Assembly: GCA_903904275.1 (NCBI GenBank)
Contig: CAIVBX010000363.1
Coordinates: forward strand, 1 to 9,624
DNA length: 9,624 nt
Reading direction: 5' to 3'
Source: an uncultured Pseudomonadota bacterium
GTDB lineage: Bacteria; Pseudomonadota; Gammaproteobacteria; Methylococcales; Methylomonadaceae
Under the pieces are notes generated by a model, which was not told the DNA's origin, ran no database searches, and saw only the letters and a program-made list of their open reading frames with translations. Positions 6,855-9,624 of the stretch are shown here, in pieces; within the stretch, counting starts at the first letter, position 1; every line of letters begins with the position of its first letter. A program made the position numbers and the translations under genes.

Positions 6855-6882
6855 TAGCAATTTTTAAAATCGTTGTTATAAT
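6855..6882 (+). promoter_or_regulatory. tRNA-Leu promoter
   Basis: A perfect TATAAT at 6877-6882 lies 11 bases before the tRNA, with a poor -35 candidate (TAGCAA, 6855-6860, 16-base spacer). The GC-rich bases GCGGAC at 6885-6890 just after the -10 resemble the discriminator of stringently controlled stable-RNA promoters. The -10 is convincing. The -35 is tentative. Confidence 0.55.
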
Positions 6883-6893
6883 TTGCGGACTTT

Positions 6894-6980
6894 GCCGGGG
6901 TGGCGGAACTGGTAGACGCGCTGGATTCAAAATCCTGTGAGAGTGATCTCGTGCCGGTTCGATTCCGGCCCTCGGTACCA
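6894..6980 (+). tRNA. tRNA-Leu (anticodon CAA)
   Basis: The 87-base gene has the class II long variable arm (GAGA...TCTC at about 6938-6949), a GCG/CGC D stem, anticodon loop TTCAAAA with CAA in the centre, a perfect GCCGG/CCGGC T stem, discriminator A and encoded CCA at 6978-6980. CAA reads the leucine codon TTG. Two helix positions depart from normal pairing: the acceptor ends G1-T72, and the anticodon stem has a T-T opposition at 28-42. It stands alone between its own promoter and terminator. Confidence 0.96.
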
Positions 6981-6984
6981 AAGT

Positions 6985-7021
6985 AAAAAGTCTTAATAGC
7001 AAAACTATTAAGACTTTTTTT
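6985..7021 (+). terminator. Rho-independent terminator of tRNA-Leu
   Basis: A perfect stem of about 14 bp pairs 6986-6999 with 7005-7018 around the loop CAAAA, and it ends in a run of seven T (7015-7021). It separates the tRNA from recD, so recD needs a promoter in or after this region, or readthrough. Confidence 0.9.
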
Positions 7022-7052
7022 GTGCGTATCATTTTTTAAGGCTCAATTCTGT

Positions 7053-8708
7053 ATGATTGAATTTTCAAAATTTTCTCGATTAGATTCCGCATTTGCACAA
7101 TTTTTCAACAAGCAACAACTATCTATTTCCGAATATGAAAAAGAATCTTTAAAAAATTTACTCATCCAATTTTCTGCTGCTCATTATCAAGGCAATACTT
7201 GCCTAAAATTAACAACACAACAACAAAAACTTCTATTCGATTCAAATTTAACTGCATTAGAAACCAATTCTGCTATTTTCCCATTTCACATTGATAAACA
7301 TGGTTATTTGTATTTGCGACGTTATTGGGATTACGAACAACTCTTAATTTTAAAATTGCAGGCAATGCAACAACATGATTTGTCAATTTCAAATTTAGAG
7401 AAATTACTCGATGCTTTTTTTGAAATTTCAATCAAATCTGAAATTGATTACCAACGCGAAGCTGCAAAATGTGCAATCAACCAAAATTTCACCATTATCA
7501 CTGGTGGACCTGGCACAGGTAAAACAACAACAGTTGTTAAAATTCTCGCACTATTACAACAAATTAACCTTGAAAAACCGCTACACATTGCACTTGCAGC
7601 ACCGACAGGAAAAGCTGCCATGCGATTGCAAGAATCAATCACAAACAGCAAATCTACTTTGGAATGTGAACAAAGAATTAAAGATATTTTGCCTGAAAGT
7701 GTCACAACAATTCATCGATTATTAGGTGCAAAACCGCCCTCTCCTTACTTTCGCTACAACGAAAAAAATTTGTTACCTTATGATTTAATTGTTATTGATG
7801 AAGCATCAATGATTGATTTAGCAATGATGAGTAAACTTATTTCAGCAATAAAACCAACGGCTCGTTTAATTTTGTTAGGTGACAAAGAACAACTTGCATC
7901 TGTTGAATCAGGAACGGTTTTAGCAGATTTAACGGAAGCCTTGCCGAATAACACAATTGAACTAAAAAAAACGTATCGTTTCAAAGGCGAAATTAAAGCC
8001 TTTGCCGAAGCCATAAATCAAAAAGATGCGTCTAAAGCATGGAAATTAACGCAAGAAAATAGGAATGTAATTCAACATTTAGACAACGATTTTTTGGTTT
8101 ATTTAGCTGAAAAACATCACGATTATTTTGAAAAAATTAAAAGCGGCGGCTCTTTTTCTGAAATTTATGCAGTGTTTAACAAATTTCAAATTTTATGCGC
8201 TCATCGTGAAGGGAAAAATAGTGTTTCAGATTTAAATTATCGATTAGAAAAAGTATTGCAAAACCAAAAACATATCAATTTATCAACAACGTGGTATGTT
8301 GGTAGACCCGTGATGATAACTCAAAATAATGCTGCATTGCAGTTATATAACGGCGATATTGGTTTATGTTTGCATGATGAAAAAGGCGATATAAAGGTTT
8401 TTTTCCCGCGCCAAAATGGATGTTATCAAGGCTATTCTCCCGCTCGATTACCAAATTGTGAAACAGTTTTCGCTATGACAATTCATAAAAGCCAAGGTTC
8501 AGAATTTGAGGAAATTTGTGTTTGTTTGCCTGATTTTTATCAATCTATTTTGACCAAAGAATTGCTTTACACTGCAATTACTCGTGCTAAAGAACGTATT
8601 AAATTAGTAACAAATAAAGAAATTTTCGTTGCTACTGTGGAAGCTAGCATCACACGCACAACAGGATTAGTCGAACAATTTAAAATTCCCTATAATCAAC
8701 ACATTTAA
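7053..8708 (+). CDS. recD: RecD subunit of exodeoxyribonuclease V (RecBCD), helicase
   Basis: This 551-residue cytosolic SF1B helicase drives the 5'-3' motor of RecBCD in double-strand-break repair and DNA degradation. Seen: an N-terminal domain of about 130 residues, Walker A GGPGTGKT at 151-158, the APTGKAA motif at 183-189, Walker B VIDE at 247-250, the motif III region with GDKEQL at 276-281, TIHKSQGSEF at 476-485 and the motif VI LYTAITRAKE at 505-514. It is somewhat shorter than E. coli RecD (608) and lacks the long N-terminal extension of RecD2, so it is classed with RecBCD RecD. The ATG at 7053 is chosen. An in-frame TTG at 7020 falls inside the tRNA terminator. AAGG at 7038-7041 is the only ribosome site in reach. 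recB and recC, which commonly precede recD, are not adjacent: a tRNA is upstream. An unknown gene follows 8 bases after the stop. Confidence 0.93.
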   Translation: MIEFSKFSRLDSAFAQFFNKQQLSISEYEKESLKNLLIQFSAAHYQGNTCLKLTTQQQKLLFDSNLTALETNSAIFPFHIDKHGYLYLRRYWDYEQLLILKLQAMQQHDLSISNLEKLLDAFFEISIKSEIDYQREAAKCAINQNFTIITGGPGTGKTTTVVKILALLQQINLEKPLHIALAAPTGKAAMRLQESITNSKSTLECEQRIKDILPESVTTIHRLLGAKPPSPYFRYNEKNLLPYDLIVIDEASMIDLAMMSKLISAIKPTARLILLGDKEQLASVESGTVLADLTEALPNNTIELKKTYRFKGEIKAFAEAINQKDASKAWKLTQENRNVIQHLDNDFLVYLAEKHHDYFEKIKSGGSFSEIYAVFNKFQILCAHREGKNSVSDLNYRLEKVLQNQKHINLSTTWYVGRPVMITQNNAALQLYNGDIGLCLHDEKGDIKVFFPRQNGCYQGYSPARLPNCETVFAMTIHKSQGSEFEEICVCLPDFYQSILTKELLYTAITRAKERIKLVTNKEIFVATVEASITRTTGLVEQFKIPYNQHI

Positions 8709-8716
8709 AATTGTTA

Positions 8717-9154
8717 ATGAGTGAATTTATGCAACACACGATAAAAGAAATGACAGACACAGAATTAAAATCATCTCTCATTGAGATTCGTCAAACCGCA
8801 ACAGAGCTTTATCGTTTTACAGATAAAATTACATTGTTAAAAATGATGAATCAAATGGCTATTCAAATTATTAAAGCAACTGATGCCATTCAAAAAGAAA
8901 TTACTCATTTGTCGGGCGATAAATTATTTGATGCACTAGAAATATCAAAATCAGTTTTGTTTTTAGAAGACGCTGTCGATGCTGACACGATAAGCGAATT
9001 GGAATCTTATATTTTACCGTTTGCAAAAGATTTGAATAACGCAGAATTGACTTGTTTTTTAAGTGAAATCACGGACAAAGTTGAAATTAAATACAATGCA
9101 ACATTACAAAAAATTCATCAATTTAACGCACTGATCAAAGATGAATTGGAGTAA
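8717..9154 (+). CDS. Unrecognised helical protein
   Basis: I do not recognise this protein of 145 residues. It is charged, with alternating Lys/Glu and hydrophobic residues, and reads as mostly alpha-helical throughout. There are no membrane segments, no signal peptide and only one cysteine (in LTCFLSE), so it should be cytosolic. The start is uncertain: ATG at 8717 lies 8 bases after the recD stop with no clear ribosome site, while ATG at 8729 (141 residues) has GAGTG five bases upstream. It sits tightly between recD and a DUF486 membrane gene whose ATG lies inside its last codons, so the three probably share a transcript. Codon use and base composition look like those of the neighbours. That it is a true gene is supported by length and packing. 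The function is unknown. Confidence 0.75.
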   Translation: MSEFMQHTIKEMTDTELKSSLIEIRQTATELYRFTDKITLLKMMNQMAIQIIKATDAIQKEITHLSGDKLFDALEISKSVLFLEDAVDADTISELESYILPFAKDLNNAELTCFLSEITDKVEIKYNATLQKIHQFNALIKDELE

Positions 9155-9521
9155 TCTTGTTGCACTCAGCAATTTGTATCCAGTTTCAGTCAGCATTGGA
9201 CTATTGATTTGTGGCAATGTATTTATGACATTCGCTTGGTATGCACATTTAAAGGAAATGCACGACAAACCTTGGTTTTTAGCTGCATTTGTCAGTTGGT
9301 TTATCGCATTATTTGAGTATTTGTTACAAGTTCCCGCTAATAGGATTGGTTACACGGTTTTAACAGTTGGACAATTGAAAATTATTCAAGAAGTCATCAC
9401 ATTATCTTTGTTTGTTCCATTTTCTGTTTATTACCTGCGTGAACCATTGAAACTCGATTATTTGTGGGCATTTTTTTGTTTGTTAGGTGCAGTCTATTTT
9501 GTTTTTCGAGAAAAGCTCTAA
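9141..9521 (+). CDS. DUF486 (DMT-like) small membrane protein
   Basis: This 126-residue inner-membrane protein belongs to the DUF486 family, placed near the drug/metabolite transporter superfamily; its substrate is not known. Four hydrophobic helices are visible at about 14-33, 44-63, 78-98 and 106-122. Landmarks are NVFMTFAWYAHLK at 26-38, a conserved core around VPANRIGY at 64-71 and QLKIIQEVITL at 78-88. The gene begins at an ATG overlapping the last 14 bases of the preceding gene, with little ribosome site of its own, which suggests translational coupling. The first 12 residues or so are a slight extension of the usual family start, so an internal TTG start is conceivable. The family call is firm, the role unknown. 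Confidence 0.88.
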   Translation: MNWSNLVALSNLYPVSVSIGLLICGNVFMTFAWYAHLKEMHDKPWFLAAFVSWFIALFEYLLQVPANRIGYTVLTVGQLKIIQEVITLSLFVPFSVYYLREPLKLDYLWAFFCLLGAVYFVFREKL

Positions 9522-9581
9522 GCGCGACAGTCTTTGGTTTTTATGGCAAAATTAACCTGTTTTCAATTTATTCATTCAATC

Positions 9582-9586
9582 GAGGA
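9582..9586 (+). promoter_or_regulatory. Ribosome binding site of the gene cut by the window end
   Basis: GAGGA nine bases before the ATG at 9596 is a good Shine-Dalgarno match and is the main support for the partial gene that follows. Confidence 0.6.
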
Positions 9587-9595
9587 AATCATTTT

Positions 9596-9624
9596 ATGAA
9601 ACGCATTTTTCTATTTCTAGTTAC
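9596..9624 (+). CDS. Start of a membrane or secreted protein, possibly protease HtpX (partial)
   Basis: Only nine codons and two bases fit in the window: MKRIFLFLV, with AC as the first two bases of a threonine codon. A good GAGGA site supports the start. The basic-then-hydrophobic opening fits either a signal peptide or a first membrane helix. It resembles the N-terminus of the heat-shock membrane protease HtpX in gammaproteobacteria (which opens with an RIxLFLxTN pattern), but ten residues cannot prove it. The product is inference. Confidence 0.5.

Noticed and set aside
6826..7032. Minus-strand reading frame of 68 codons
   Set aside because: It is antisense to tRNA-Leu and its terminator. 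The PRAGIEPAR-type peptide it yields is the familiar spurious translation of the reverse of a tRNA-Leu gene.
7020..7052. Upstream TTG start that would lengthen RecD by 11 residues
   Set aside because: It falls in the T run of the tRNA terminator and has no ribosome site. ATG at 7053 is better.
9543..9599. 18-codon frame whose stop overlaps the ATG of the partial last gene
   Set aside because: It has no ribosome site and no notable codon run typical of an attenuator. Such short frames are common by chance.

Overview
The window reads as ordinary chromosome from an AT-rich gammaproteobacterium. The evidence is the family mix: a PhoR-type sensor kinase, an RppH/NudH Nudix hydrolase of nearly the E. 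coli length, a RecBCD-type RecD, a plsY-folB-folK cluster, and tRNA genes with encoded CCA ends. I cannot name a genus. There are no insertion sequences, integrases, CRISPR arrays or phage genes.

Layout. (1) The window opens inside a tRNA-Thr(UGU) gene, followed by a bidirectional terminator shared with the convergent folB-folK pair (pterin branch of folate synthesis, minus strand). (2) A 101-bp divergent region holding a 12-bp-arm inverted repeat separates folB from a plus-strand run: plsY (membrane glycerol-3-phosphate acyltransferase), phoR (sensor histidine kinase, no phoB beside it) and a DUF502 membrane protein. A second bidirectional terminator ends the run. (3) On the minus strand lies rppH-copZ-copA: an mRNA 5'-end pyrophosphohydrolase, then a copper chaperone and a copper-exporting P1B-ATPase. 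(4) A 259-bp AT-rich gap precedes a tRNA-Leu(CAA) gene with a recognisable promoter and a strong terminator. (5) The right end is a plus-strand series: recD, an unrecognised helical protein, a small DUF486 membrane protein translationally overlapping it, and the first codons of another gene (N-terminus compatible with HtpX).

Working together: folB and folK catalyse consecutive steps; copZ would hand Cu(I) to CopA for export; phoR would need a response regulator encoded elsewhere; recD would need RecB and RecC encoded elsewhere. The rest of the order looks like housekeeping genes rather than one system.

I found no convincing new multi-gene system. The most worthwhile leads are the operator-like inverted repeat before plsY/folB, altered ATP-pocket residues in FolK, helix mismatches in both tRNA genes, the phoR-DUF502 pairing without phoB, and the unknown gene after recD.
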